A stretch of 64,000 nt of DNA, from contig NZ_FLSP01000028.1 in the NCBI RefSeq assembly GCF_900091315.1, positions 23,204 to 87,203 on the forward strand, in the 5' to 3' direction. Position numbers and translations under genes: made by a program. Below the pieces are notes generated by a model, which was not told the DNA's origin, ran no database searches, and was given only the letters and a program-made list of their open reading frames with translations. Position 1 is the stretch's first letter. Each line of letters begins with the position of its first letter. This DNA is from Streptomyces sp. DI166. Its GTDB lineage: Bacteria > Actinomycetota > Actinomycetes > Streptomycetales > Streptomycetaceae. Of this stretch, positions 7,983 to 16,229 are shown piece by piece.

Positions 7983-9179
7983 ATGAAGCACCGCATCGTC
8001 GTCCTCGGCGCCGGCTACTCCGGAGCTGTCGCGGCCGGCCGCCTCGCCCGGCGACTGCACCGCGACGACGTGTCCGTCACCCTCGTCAACGCCGAGCCCG
8101 ACTTCGTCGAGCGCGTCCGGATGCACCAGCTCGCCACCGGCCAGAAACTCAAGGCCCGGCCGTTCGCCGAACTGTTCGCGGGCACGGGTGTGGAGCTCAG
8201 GCTCGCGAAGGTCACCGCGGTGGACGCGGACGCGAAGTCGGTGACCGTCGTCGCGGACGGCGCCGAGGAAGTCCTCGCATACGACACCCTCGTCTACGCG
8301 CTCGGCAGCGGCTGGAACGACCAGGGGGTGCCCGGTACCGCGGAGCACGCGTACGAGATCGCCAGCAGGCCCGGCGCGCTGCGCCTGCGCGAGCGGCTGG
8401 CTTCCCTGGGCGCCGGTGAGCCCGTGGTCGTGGTCGGCGGCGGTCTGACCGGCCTGGAGGCCGCGACCGAGATCGCCGAGGCCCGTCCCGACCTCGATGT
8501 CGCCCTGGCCGCCCGTGGCGCCCTCGGCGACTGGCTCTCCGAGAAGGGCCGGGGTCACCTGCGCAGGGTCGTGGACCGGCTCGGCATCACCGTCCACGAG
8601 AACACCGAGATCGCCGCGGTGGACGCGCACCGCGTGAAGACCGCCGACGGTACGGTCGTCCCGGCCGCCGTCACCATCTGGACCACCGGCTTCGCCGTCC
8701 ACCCGATCGCTTCCGCGACCACCCTGGAGGTCACCGACCGGGGGCAGATCGTCGTCGACGACACCATGCGCTCGGTCTCGCACCCGGACGTGTACGCCGT
8801 GGGCGACGCCGCCCGGGCCATGGGCCCCGGTGACAAGCCGCTGCGCATGTCCTGCGCCTCGGGTGTCCCGATGGCCTGGCTGGCCGCCGACAGCATCGCG
8901 GCCCGCCTCACCGGCGGCAAGCTCCCGAAGAACACGATCCGGTACTTCCAGCAGTGCATCTCGCTCGGCCGCAAGGAGGGCCTGATCCAGTTCGTCACCG
9001 CGGACGACCAGGCCGTCGAGCGCGCCCTGACCGGTCGGCTGGCCGCCCGCTACAAGGAACTGATCTGCAAGAGCGCGGCCTGGGGCATCGCCAACCCGAC
9101 CATGGGCATGCCGGTCCGACGCCGCCGGGTCGTCCAGCAGGAGGCCCTGCGCCCCGCGCGAACGGAGGCGGCGGCCTGA
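7983..9179 (+). CDS. NAD(P)/FAD-dependent oxidoreductase (NDH-2-like)
   Basis: A 398-residue flavoprotein of the type II NADH dehydrogenase/pyridine nucleotide-disulphide family. The FAD-binding Rossmann motif GAGYSG is at residues 9-14, the NAD(P)H motif GGGLTG at 152-157, and the second FAD motif with GDAA at 274-277. No redox-active CxxC pair is present, so it is not a disulphide reductase. AGGAG at 7971-7975 sets the start. Coupled to the ECF41 sigma gene, it is the expected oxidoreductase partner of that group and probably its regulatory target. A stem-loop at 9265-9299 follows. Electron acceptor and physiological role are unknown; quinone reduction is one possibility. Confidence 0.9.
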   Translation: MKHRIVVLGAGYSGAVAAGRLARRLHRDDVSVTLVNAEPDFVERVRMHQLATGQKLKARPFAELFAGTGVELRLAKVTAVDADAKSVTVVADGAEEVLAYDTLVYALGSGWNDQGVPGTAEHAYEIASRPGALRLRERLASLGAGEPVVVVGGGLTGLEAATEIAEARPDLDVALAARGALGDWLSEKGRGHLRRVVDRLGITVHENTEIAAVDAHRVKTADGTVVPAAVTIWTTGFAVHPIASATTLEVTDRGQIVVDDTMRSVSHPDVYAVGDAARAMGPGDKPLRMSCASGVPMAWLAADSIAARLTGGKLPKNTIRYFQQCISLGRKEGLIQFVTADDQAVERALTGRLAARYKELICKSAAWGIANPTMGMPVRRRRVVQQEALRPARTEAAA

Positions 9180-9491
9180 GGGCCGTTGCCGGGGCCCCGG
9201 CCCCTCGCCCGGGGCGGCACGTCCAACACTCCCCCGCGCGGGTCCTGTTCAGCCCGCCCTACCTCCGCCGTGGGCGCACTAGCGGTACGCCCACGGCGGG
9301 CGGCAGGGCGGGGAAGAACCGTCCCATCGCCGCCTCACAAACCGGCCACCATGCGACGCCCTCGATCCATGTGGTCCCAACCCATGGATGAGGCACAGAA
9401 GGAAACGCACCATGGGGCAGCTCCGGCTCCGCCCCCAACTCCCTCCCCTTGTCGCCCTGTCGACATGTTTCCCTGTGCTCTGGAGGCCGCA
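9180..9491. other. Gene-free 312-base interval between oxidoreductase and esterase genes
   Basis: It holds the terminator at 9265-9299. The rest has no convincing coding frame: the esterase frame is open back to 9186, but this stretch reads as low-complexity Pro/Arg/Ser sequence before the signal peptide and lacks a ribosome binding site at its start. The esterase promoter presumably lies within the last 190 bases; no clear -10/-35 pair is visible. Confidence 0.5.
9265..9299 (+). terminator. Stem-loop terminator after the oxidoreductase gene
   Basis: CCGCCGTGGGCG (9265-9276) and CGCCCACGGCGG (9288-9299) form a perfect 12-bp stem with an 11-base loop, 85 bases after the stop. There is no T tract, which is common for Streptomyces terminators. 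Confidence 0.65.
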
Positions 9492-10865
9492 ATGCGCTTG
9501 TCCCGAGGTGCTCCTCTCGCCGTGACCGCCCTGCTCGCGTCGGCGCTCCTGTGGCCCGCTCCCGCCGCGGGCGCCTCAGCCGGACAGGAACACTGCGCAC
9601 GTCGGCATCAGATCCGTGTGCCGGGCGCGGCCTTCCAACAGAGCGCCTGTCTCGGTGACCTGACCACGACCGGGCTCGCCGGCACGCCCTACACCGATCT
9701 CGCCGACCAGGCCGGACTCACGGCGGCCGGAACTCGCGTGCCGTCCGGGGTGCCGGGGATTCAGATCGACGGGTACTTCCCGGACTCCTCGCGCTTCAAC
9801 ACGACCCACGGCTGGAACCACGACGCGCAGTTCGTGATCCGGCTCCCGGACCGCTGGAACGGCGGGCTGGTCGTCACCGGGGCGCCGGGCACGCGGCGCC
9901 AGTACGCGACGGACAAGGCCATCTCCGACCAAGTGCTCGCCCAGGGCTACGCGTACGCGGCGACCGACAAGGGCAACAGCGGCGTCGACTTCTACCGGGA
10001 CGGTGTCCGGCCCGGTGACGCGGTGGCCGAGTGGAACTCCCGGACCACCCAGCTCACCCGCGCGGCCCGCAAGGCCGTGGCCCAGCGCTACGGGCACTCC
10101 CCGAGCCGCACGTACATCACCGGTGTCTCCAACGGCGGTTACCTCACGCGCTGGCAGTTGGAGAACCGTCCGGAGCTGTACGACGGGGGCGTGGACTGGG
10201 AGGGGACGCTGTGGATCGCGCACGGCCCGAACCTGTTGACCTCCCTGCCCACGACCGTGGCGCGCACCCTGGGCAGGGCCGGGGACGAGGACCTGTACGC
10301 GGTGGGCTTCGCTCGCGGTTCGGAATTCCTGTGGCCCTACCACGAGAAGGCCTACTGGGGTGTCACACAGAAGATCTACCGCGCCGAGTTCGATCCGACG
10401 TACGCTCCCGGCTGCCCCGGCCCGTCCGCCGGCAGCACGCCGGAGCGGATCCTCGCCCCGTGCGCCGAGGACGCGGCCTACGACTACACCTCCCGGCCCG
10501 CCTCCGTCCACCGCGCGGTGGCCCGGGTCGCGCTCACCGGGCGGATCGGCAAGCCGCTGATCACCCTGCACGGCGACCTGGACGCGCTGCTGCCGAAGGC
10601 GGCCGACTCGGATGTGTACGACCGCATGACCGGCGCCGCGGGCAGGTCCCGGCTGCACCGGTACTACACGATCGCGGGCGGCACCCATGTGGACGGGCTC
10701 TACGACAGTCACCCCGACCGGCTGCGGCCGATCCTGCCCTGCTATCGCTCGGCCTTCGACACCTTGGTCGCCTGGGTGGAGCGGGACATACGCCCGCCCG
10801 CGGGCCGGACCGTCGGCAGGCCCGCAGACGGCGTGAACGTGGTCAACTCCTGCACGCTCCGATAG
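9492..10865 (+). CDS. Secreted tannase/feruloyl esterase-like alpha/beta hydrolase
   Basis: A 457-residue exported esterase. GGAGG at 9482-9486 and ATG 9492 fix the start, giving a signal peptide with basic n-region, hydrophobic core (PLAVTALLASALLW) and Ala-rich cleavage region ending near residue 28-30. The mature protein belongs to the tannase/feruloyl esterase family, which also includes 3-hydroxybutyrate oligomer hydrolases. The nucleophile elbow GVSNGG puts the serine at 213, a likely acid is in HGDLDALLP (361-363), and the histidine is in GGTHVDG at about 398. Several cysteines in the mature part would suit extracellular disulphides. The substrate is not defined: phenolic esters of plant material or polyester oligomers are the main options. 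The gene is single, with a bidirectional terminator after it. Confidence 0.82.
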   Translation: MRLSRGAPLAVTALLASALLWPAPAAGASAGQEHCARRHQIRVPGAAFQQSACLGDLTTTGLAGTPYTDLADQAGLTAAGTRVPSGVPGIQIDGYFPDSSRFNTTHGWNHDAQFVIRLPDRWNGGLVVTGAPGTRRQYATDKAISDQVLAQGYAYAATDKGNSGVDFYRDGVRPGDAVAEWNSRTTQLTRAARKAVAQRYGHSPSRTYITGVSNGGYLTRWQLENRPELYDGGVDWEGTLWIAHGPNLLTSLPTTVARTLGRAGDEDLYAVGFARGSEFLWPYHEKAYWGVTQKIYRAEFDPTYAPGCPGPSAGSTPERILAPCAEDAAYDYTSRPASVHRAVARVALTGRIGKPLITLHGDLDALLPKAADSDVYDRMTGAAGRSRLHRYYTIAGGTHVDGLYDSHPDRLRPILPCYRSAFDTLVAWVERDIRPPAGRTVGRPADGVNVVNSCTLR

Positions 10866-10902
10866 CCGGTCAGGGGTGACGGTGGCAGTCGATCAAGGGT
10901 GA

Positions 10903-10931
10903 CGGAGGCCCGGCTGACGGCTGGGCCTCCG
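10903..10931. terminator. Bidirectional stem-loop between convergent genes
   Basis: CGGAGGCCC (10903-10911) and GGGCCTCCG (10923-10931) make a perfect 9-bp stem with an 11-base loop. It lies between the esterase stop (10865) and the stop of the convergent small membrane protein gene (10937). Confidence 0.65.
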
Positions 10932-10936
10932 CCGCC

Positions 10937-11119
10937 TCAGCGGCCGAGCTCCTTGCGGCCCGCGCGGCGCAGCCTGCGTCGCTGCGAGGGGTCGAGTGCG
11001 AGGTACGCGGCGGCCGGGACGCCCAGGATGATCAGGAGCGCTGCCCACCAGGGCAGCCAGATGAGCAGAATGATGCCGACCGCCGCACCCCCTGCGGCGA
11101 TCTTCTGGTTCCTTGTCAT
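10937..11119 (-). CDS. Small single-span membrane protein (60 aa)
   Basis: A 60-residue protein with a short basic N-terminus (MTRNQK), a hydrophobic core at about residues 8-43 that could make one long or two short membrane segments, and a basic C-terminus (RRRLRRAGRKELGR). ATG 11119 is preceded by GGAGGAGG at good distance; the upstream in-frame extension to 11251 has no ribosome binding site and is low in complexity. Similar tiny membrane proteins are common in Streptomyces and mostly have no known function. It is convergent with the esterase gene and divergent from the SNF2 gene. Confidence 0.65.
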   Translation of the reverse strand: MTRNQKIAAGGAAVGIILLIWLPWWAALLIILGVPAAAYLALDPSQRRRLRRAGRKELGR

Positions 11120-11363
11120 GTGTGTCGCCTCCTCCGCGGCGCACTGCCGCTCTCTGCTCTCAAAACGGACCCGTGCTCCCCGCGGTTCCGGACCTCGACC
11201 CTGAGACGCCCCTGAGGTGTGCCCCTTACTGGTACTCCCGCGTGCCCCCACCCTCCCACGGGAGTGACGCGGAACACAGTCCCGTCATGCCGGATCCGGG
11301 CCGGACCTGCTGTACCATCGGCGACTCAGCCCAGTAGTCAAATTTGAGGAATACGCCATTCCC

Positions 11364-14219
11364 GTGCAGACGGCTCTCCCGGCACCCCACTCCGACCTCC
11401 ACGAACTGGCCCGCTGCTCCACCGTCTTCGTACCCGGCGATCCCGCGCGCACCGGCAGGGTCGCCTTCTGGCGCCCCGGCGCCGACACCCCGCCCTCCGT
11501 CGTGGGCGGATCGGCCGAGCCCCTGACCGTGGCCGTGCCCGGCGACGAGGGCGTCGAGCGGGTGAGCGTTCCGGCCGTACTGCTGCCCGTACGTGCCGCG
11601 CTGCCGGTGCTGATCCGCGCCCGCGCAGCGGACGAGGCGCACCGCGCGGGCGCGTTCTGGGGCGCGGCGGCCGTGCTGGCGCTGCAACTCGCCGCACGCG
11701 GGCTGCTGTTGCCCGGCCTGTCCCCCTCGGACCACGATGCCTGGCGCATGGGTCCCCTGAGCGGCGCGGACATCGAGCGGGTACGCCGACTGGCCGCGGC
11801 GATGCCGCCCGAGGCGCACGCCGTACCGCTCACCACCACGGGCCCGCTGCGGCTGCCCGATCCCGAGCACCTGGTCCGCGCCTTCCTGGACGCCGTGGCG
11901 GACACCCTGCCGCGCACCTCGGCGGCACCGCTCGTCACCGGCGGTCCCGCCTACGCCGCGCCGAAGCCTCAGCACTTGCCCGAGCACCGCGCGTGGGCGG
12001 CCGATGTCGCCGCGGGCCACGACGCCGGGGTACGCCTCTCGCTGCGCGTCGAGGTCCCCGGCCTGACCGAGGACACGGGCACGCTCGACCCGGCGCCCGC
12101 CTTCCGTGCCGTGCTCCAGGTGCACGAGGTGAGCGATCAGGCGCTGGTCGCCGACGCCGCCGAGGTATGGGCCGGGAACACCGCCTTCGGTCCCCGCGCG
12201 ACGATGGACGCCCTGCTGGCGCTGCGACGCGCGGTACGCGCGTGGCCGCCGCTGACTCCCCTGCTGTCGGCCGCCGTGCCGGATGCCGTGGAGCTGGCCG
12301 ACGAGGAAGTCACCGACCTCCTCTCCGCGGGCGCCAGGGCGCTGGCCGCCGCAGGCGTCGACGTGCACTGGCCCAGGCAGCTCGCCCGGGAACTGACCGC
12401 CCACGCGGTGGTCGGCCCGCCCGACGACGAGGAGGGCCCTTCCCGGCTCACCGCCGACACGCCGTCGTTCCTGTCCGCCGACGCGCTGCTCTCCTTCGAC
12501 TGGCGGTTCGCGCTGGGCGGACGGCAGCTCGACCGCGCCGACCTCGACCGTCTTGCCGAGGCCAACCGGCCCCTCGTCCGGCTGCGCGACCAGTGGGTCC
12601 TGGTCAACCCCGACGAGGTGCGCCGGGCCCGCGCGCGCCAGAACCGCAAGGTGACCCCCGTGGACGCGCTCGGCGCGGCCCTGACGGGTTCGGCGGAGGT
12701 CGACGGCCACCGCGTCGAGGTGCGGCCCACCGGATGGCTGGCGGCCTTGCGGGAGCGGCTCGCCGACCCCGAGGCGCAGGAGCCGGTCCCGCAGCCCGCG
12801 GCCCTCGCCGCCACGCTGCGCGACTACCAGCGGCGGGGCCTGAACTGGCTGGCGCGGATGACCTCCGTCGGTCTGGGCTGCTGCCTCGCCGACGACATGG
12901 GGCTCGGCAAGACCATCACGCTCATCGCGCTGCATCTGCACCGGCAGACCGACGACTCCTCGGCCGGTCCCACGCTGGTGGTGTGCCCGACGTCGCTGAT
13001 GGGCAACTGGCAGCGCGAGATCGAGAGGTTCGCCCCGGGCACACCCGTCCGGCGCTTCCACGGCTCCCGGCGCGACCTGCGGGGCCTGGCAGACGGGGAG
13101 TTCGTGCTCACCACGTACGGCACGATGCGTCTGGACGCGCCCCGGCTGGGCGAGGTGCGGTGGGGCATGGTGGTGGCCGACGAGGCCCAGCACGTGAAGA
13201 ACCCCTACTCGGCGACCGCGCGGGAGCTGCGTTCCATCGGGGCACGCGCGCGTGTCGCGCTGACCGGCACTCCGGTGGAGAACAACCTCTCGGAGCTGTG
13301 GGCGATCCTCGACTGGACGACACCGGGACTGCTGGGCCGGCTCGGCACCTTCCGCACGCGCTACGCGCAGGCCGTCGAGGGCGGTCAGGACCCGGCCGCC
13401 GCCGAGCGGCTCGCCCGCCTGGTCCGCCCGTTCCTGCTGCGCCGCCGCAAATCGGACCCGGGCATCGCGCCGGAACTCCCGCCGAAGACCGAGACGGACC
13501 GCGCGGTGTCGCTCACCGCGGAGCAGGCCGGGCTGTACGAGGCCGTGGTGCGCGAGACACTCGCGGAGATCGCCGGGGCCGACAGCATGGCTCGGCGCGG
13601 GCTGATCGTGAAGTTGCTGACCGGCCTGAAGCAGATCTGCAACCACCCGGCGCAGTACCTCAAGGAGGAACGGCCGAGGATCGCCGGACGCTCCGGGAAG
13701 CTGGAGCTCCTGGACGAACTGCTGGACACGATCCTCGCCGAGGAGGCGGGGGTCCTGGTCTTCACCCAGTACGTGCGCATGGGCCGCCTCATCGAGCGGC
13801 ACCTGGCCGAGCGCGGGGTGCACGCCCAGTTCCTGCACGGCGGTACGCCGATCGCCGAGCGGGAGGAGCTGGTGCGCCGGTTCCAGGACGGCGAGGTGCC
13901 CGTGTTCCTGCTGTCGTTGAAGGCGGCGGGGACGGGGCTGAACCTCACGCGGGCCGAGCATGTCGTGCACTACGACCGCTGGTGGAACCCGGCCGTGGAG
14001 GCGCAGGCCACGGACCGCGCGTACCGGATCGGGCAGACCCGGCCCGTTCAGGTGCACCGGCTGATCGCCGAGGGGACCGTCGAGGACCGCATCGCCGACA
14101 TGCTCACCCGCAAGAAGGAGCTGGCGGATGCCGTGCTGGGCGCCGGGGAGGCGGCGCTGACGGAACTGACGGACGCGGAACTGGCCGATCTGGTGGAGCT
14201 GCGAGGGGGCGCGCGATGA
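11364..14219 (+). CDS. SNF2-family ATPase/helicase
   Basis: A 951-residue SNF2 (Superfamily 2) DNA translocase, starting at GTG 11364. Residues 1-480 form the bacterial SNF2-associated region, including an acidic segment (FDWRFALGGRQLDRADLDRL) typical of it. The motor follows: Walker A DDMGLGKT at about 510-517, DEAQH (motif II) near 605, LTGTPVENNLSELW (motif III), and the C-terminal lobe with LLSLKAAGTGLNL (motif V) and RIGQTRPVQVHRL (motif VI). All ATPase motifs are intact. The stop overlaps the start of the SWIM-domain gene (ATGA), so the two are translationally coupled. Such proteins move on double-stranded DNA and remodel protein-DNA complexes. GAGGA near 11345 is a weak, rather distant ribosome binding site. 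Confidence 0.92.
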   Translation: MQTALPAPHSDLHELARCSTVFVPGDPARTGRVAFWRPGADTPPSVVGGSAEPLTVAVPGDEGVERVSVPAVLLPVRAALPVLIRARAADEAHRAGAFWGAAAVLALQLAARGLLLPGLSPSDHDAWRMGPLSGADIERVRRLAAAMPPEAHAVPLTTTGPLRLPDPEHLVRAFLDAVADTLPRTSAAPLVTGGPAYAAPKPQHLPEHRAWAADVAAGHDAGVRLSLRVEVPGLTEDTGTLDPAPAFRAVLQVHEVSDQALVADAAEVWAGNTAFGPRATMDALLALRRAVRAWPPLTPLLSAAVPDAVELADEEVTDLLSAGARALAAAGVDVHWPRQLARELTAHAVVGPPDDEEGPSRLTADTPSFLSADALLSFDWRFALGGRQLDRADLDRLAEANRPLVRLRDQWVLVNPDEVRRARARQNRKVTPVDALGAALTGSAEVDGHRVEVRPTGWLAALRERLADPEAQEPVPQPAALAATLRDYQRRGLNWLARMTSVGLGCCLADDMGLGKTITLIALHLHRQTDDSSAGPTLVVCPTSLMGNWQREIERFAPGTPVRRFHGSRRDLRGLADGEFVLTTYGTMRLDAPRLGEVRWGMVVADEAQHVKNPYSATARELRSIGARARVALTGTPVENNLSELWAILDWTTPGLLGRLGTFRTRYAQAVEGGQDPAAAERLARLVRPFLLRRRKSDPGIAPELPPKTETDRAVSLTAEQAGLYEAVVRETLAEIAGADSMARRGLIVKLLTGLKQICNHPAQYLKEERPRIAGRSGKLELLDELLDTILAEEAGVLVFTQYVRMGRLIERHLAERGVHAQFLHGGTPIAEREELVRRFQDGEVPVFLLSLKAAGTGLNLTRAEHVVHYDRWWNPAVEAQATDRAYRIGQTRPVQVHRLIAEGTVEDRIADMLTRKKELADAVLGAGEAALTELTDAELADLVELRGGAR

Positions 14220-15472
14220 ATCGCTACGACGGTGACGAGAGCCTGGAGCGCACGTTCGCGGCGCTGCCGCCCGCGCGGGGGAAGGGATTCGCGCGGACCT
14301 GGTGGGGTCTGGCGTGGCTCAAGGCGCTGGAGGACTCCGCGCTGGACAACGAACAGCTCAAGGCGGGCCGCAGACTGGCACGCGCGGGCGGTGTGGGCGC
14401 GGTGTCGGTGCGCCCGGGCCGCGTCACGGCCGTGGTCCAGGACCGCGACCGCACCCACCACCGCGCCGACGTCCTGCTGGAGGAGCTGTCCGGCGAACAG
14501 TGGGACCGGTTCCTGGACATGACGGCCGAGCGCGCCGGGCATGTGGCGGCGCTGCTGGACCGCGACATGCCGCCGCACCTGGTCGAGGACGCCGCGGTCA
14601 CCGGTGTCGATCTGCTGCCGGGCATGGGCGAACTGCAGGCCGAGTGCGACTGCGGGGCCTGGGACCACTGCGCACACACGGCGGCCCTGTGCTACCAGGT
14701 GGCGCGGCTGCTGGACCAGGACCCCTTCGTGCTGCTGCTGTTGCGGGGACGCGGCGAGAGCGCGTTGCTGGAGGACCTTCAGGCCCGCAGCGCCCGCGGC
14801 GTCAGCCCGGTCGGGGCGGCGCCCGAACCGGGGGGAGTGGACGCGGCGGAGGCGTTCGCGGCCGGGGACATCCTGCCGCCGCTGCCGGACCTCCCGGAGC
14901 CGCCCGAGGAGCCGGGGGTGCCGCCCTCGCTCGACACGGAGACCCCTCCCCCGGCGGACACCGACCCCGCCGCCCTGGAATACCTCGCCGCGCGCACCGC
15001 CGCGGAGGCACACCGCCTGCTCATGGGCACCCTGCGCGCGGAACCGCACCACCGCGCGGAGGAGCTCCCGCTCGCGCAGGACGCGGTACGGCTCGCCCTC
15101 GGCGCTCCCGACCCGGCCGTGGCCGAGCGCCTGGCCGAAGGCTCCGGGCGCGACCGGGAGCAGTTGGCCCTGGCCGTACGGGCCTGGCGGCTCGGCGGAG
15201 CGCCCGGGCTCGCCGTGTTGGAGGAGGAGTGGGCCGTGACCGGGGAAGCGCTGGCACGCGCGCGTGCGGCGCTGGACGCGGCCTGGGACGAGGAGGAGCG
15301 GCCGTCGCTGCGGGCGAGGGGCAACCGGTGGACGGTGGTCGGTGCGCCGGCCCAGGTACGGCTGGGGCGGGACGGCCGCTGGTGGCCGTACCGCAAGGAG
15401 CGGGGCCGCTGGGTGCCGGCCGCGGGTCCGGCGCAGGATCCGGCTACGGCCCTGGCCTCGGTCGAGGGGTGA
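14216..15472 (+). CDS. SWIM zinc-finger protein coupled to the SNF2 gene
   Basis: A 418-residue protein whose ATG overlaps the SNF2 stop in ATGA. An N-terminal domain (RTWWGLAWLKALE) leads to a SWIM zinc finger, CxC-x-HCxH-like (CDCGAWDHCAH, from about residue 144), which in the SWIM family binds DNA or protein. A Pro/Glu-rich linker (about 195-260) separates this from a C-terminal helical region ending WWPYRKERGRWVPAAGPA. SNF2 ATPase plus SWIM protein is a recurrent gene pair in actinobacteria; the SWIM protein is a likely DNA-binding partner of the motor. Function in the cell is not established. The frame is open upstream to 11993, but that part is an out-of-frame reading of SNF2. Confidence 0.88.
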   Translation: MNRYDGDESLERTFAALPPARGKGFARTWWGLAWLKALEDSALDNEQLKAGRRLARAGGVGAVSVRPGRVTAVVQDRDRTHHRADVLLEELSGEQWDRFLDMTAERAGHVAALLDRDMPPHLVEDAAVTGVDLLPGMGELQAECDCGAWDHCAHTAALCYQVARLLDQDPFVLLLLRGRGESALLEDLQARSARGVSPVGAAPEPGGVDAAEAFAAGDILPPLPDLPEPPEEPGVPPSLDTETPPPADTDPAALEYLAARTAAEAHRLLMGTLRAEPHHRAEELPLAQDAVRLALGAPDPAVAERLAEGSGRDREQLALAVRAWRLGGAPGLAVLEEEWAVTGEALARARAALDAAWDEEERPSLRARGNRWTVVGAPAQVRLGRDGRWWPYRKERGRWVPAAGPAQDPATALASVEG

Positions 15473-15476
15473 GCGG

Positions 15477-15498
15477 GGCGCCACGCGCGCGTGGCGCC
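15477..15498. terminator. Perfect palindrome between convergent genes
   Basis: Arms GGCGCCACGCG (15477-15487) and CGCGTGGCGCC (15488-15498) form an uninterrupted 22-base perfect palindrome, 5 bases after the SWIM-gene stop and 5 bases before the stop of the convergent repeat-tail protein. It is best read as a bidirectional terminator. Confidence 0.65.
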
Positions 15499-15502
15499 GT
15501 GC

Positions 15503-15961
15503 TCAGGGCAGTTCCACGTCACCGATGTCCGGCAGCAGCGACTCGATCTCGCTGGGCAGGTCGCTCGGCAGCTCACTGGGCAACCCGCTCGGCAGCTCCG
15601 ACGGAAGCGACGAGGGCAGTTCGCTCGGCAGTCTGCTGGGCAGCTCGGTCGGGATGCTGAAGGACGGCTTCGGGGAGGCGCTCTCGCTGCTCCTGGAGGG
15701 CGACTCCTCCTTCGGGTCGTCGCTTCCCGAGTTGAGCAGCACCACCAGGGCGACGACCGCGCCCGCCACCAGGACCGCGAGCACGGCGAGGAGCAGTTGA
15801 CGCCGCCTCGGGCCCTCGGGCGGCGGGCCGCCGTAGATGGGTTGGCCGTCGTCGGGGGGCGGCGGCCCGAATCCGTTGGTCGGTGGTCCGTATCCACCGC
15901 CTGGGGGCGGCGTGTCGCCCGGCTCACCGGGCGGCTGGGGAGGTACGGGCGGGATGGCCAT
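15503..15961 (-). CDS. Pro-rich membrane protein with LPSx-repeat tail
   Basis: A 152-residue protein. Residues 1-52 are Pro/Gly-rich and cytoplasmic in character (MAIPPVPPQPPGEPGD), then a basic stop (RRR), one membrane segment at about 55-76, and an extracytoplasmic part. The extracellular part starts with a Ser/Lys-rich stretch and ends in about nine tandem tetrapeptides of the form LPS followed by E, S, G, D or R, finishing with acidic IESLLPDIGDVELP. Pro every fourth residue implies an extended rod. No catalytic motif is present. ATG 15961 is taken as start although GGGAGG lies only 1 base upstream; a second GGGAGG lies 14 bases back. Function unknown; a cell-wall spacer is possible. Confidence 0.65.
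   Translation of the reverse strand: MAIPPVPPQPPGEPGDTPPPGGGYGPPTNGFGPPPPDDGQPIYGGPPPEGPRRRQLLLAVLAVLVAGAVVALVVLLNSGSDDPKEESPSRSSESASPKPSFSIPTELPSRLPSELPSSLPSELPSGLPSELPSDLPSEIESLLPDIGDVELP
15550..15655. repeat. 12-base tandem repeats encoding LPSx
   Basis: Degenerate 12-base units with the core GGGCAGctc/GGCAGctc on the plus strand encode the LPSx tetrapeptides of the minus-strand gene at 15503-15961. Codon differences between units show that the peptide pattern is kept while the DNA drifts. Confidence 0.6.
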
Positions 15962-16099
15962 ACCTCCCAGGGTCACCTCCCGACGGGGCTCACGCGAGCG
16001 ACTCGCGGCAGTTGGTACCGGCCCATGGCACGGACCGGACGGTTCCGCCGTATGCACCGAAGGACGGCCCCGCGCGCGAGACGCTCACCCGCTTGTGGC

Positions 16100-16115
16100 G
16101 TCCCGCGCGCGGGAC
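16100..16115. terminator. GC palindrome downstream of xylA
   Basis: GTCCCGCGCGCGGGAC is a perfect 16-base palindrome 84 bases after the xylA stop, beyond the tandem repeats. It is a possible terminator for xylA transcripts. Confidence 0.4.
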
Positions 16116-16133
16116 CGTACGCGCGCGTGCCCG

Positions 16134-16229
16134 CTCAGCCGCGCGCCCCCGGAAGGTGGTCCGTCCTCAGACACGCACCCCCGGAAGGTGGTTGGTCCTC
16201 AGCCGCGCGCCCCCAAGAGGTGGTCCATG
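16134..16229. repeat. Three tandem 32-base copies of the xylA 3' end
   Basis: Units at 16134-16165, 16166-16197 and 16198-16229 each begin CTCAG and contain CACCCCC or CGCCCCC followed by GGTGGT. Units 1 and 2 share GCCCCCGGAAGGTGGT or its one-base variant; unit 3 has AAGAGG at the same place and includes the last codons and stop of xylA (TGA read from 16201-16199). The first two units therefore look like duplicated, slightly diverged copies of the gene end, each with its own in-register stop triplet. The unit length is not a multiple of three, and the copies lie outside the coding region. Confidence 0.75.

Noticed and set aside
11226..14057. 943-codon open frame antisense to the SNF2 gene
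   Set aside because: Low-complexity Gly/Arg/Gln-rich translation with no domain; an artefact of high third-position GC. SNF2 motifs on the plus strand are complete.
11993..14215. Long upstream extension of the SWIM-protein frame
   Set aside because: It is an out-of-frame reading of SNF2, Arg/Gly/Pro-rich, with no start signal; the ATGA overlap at 14216 is the natural start.
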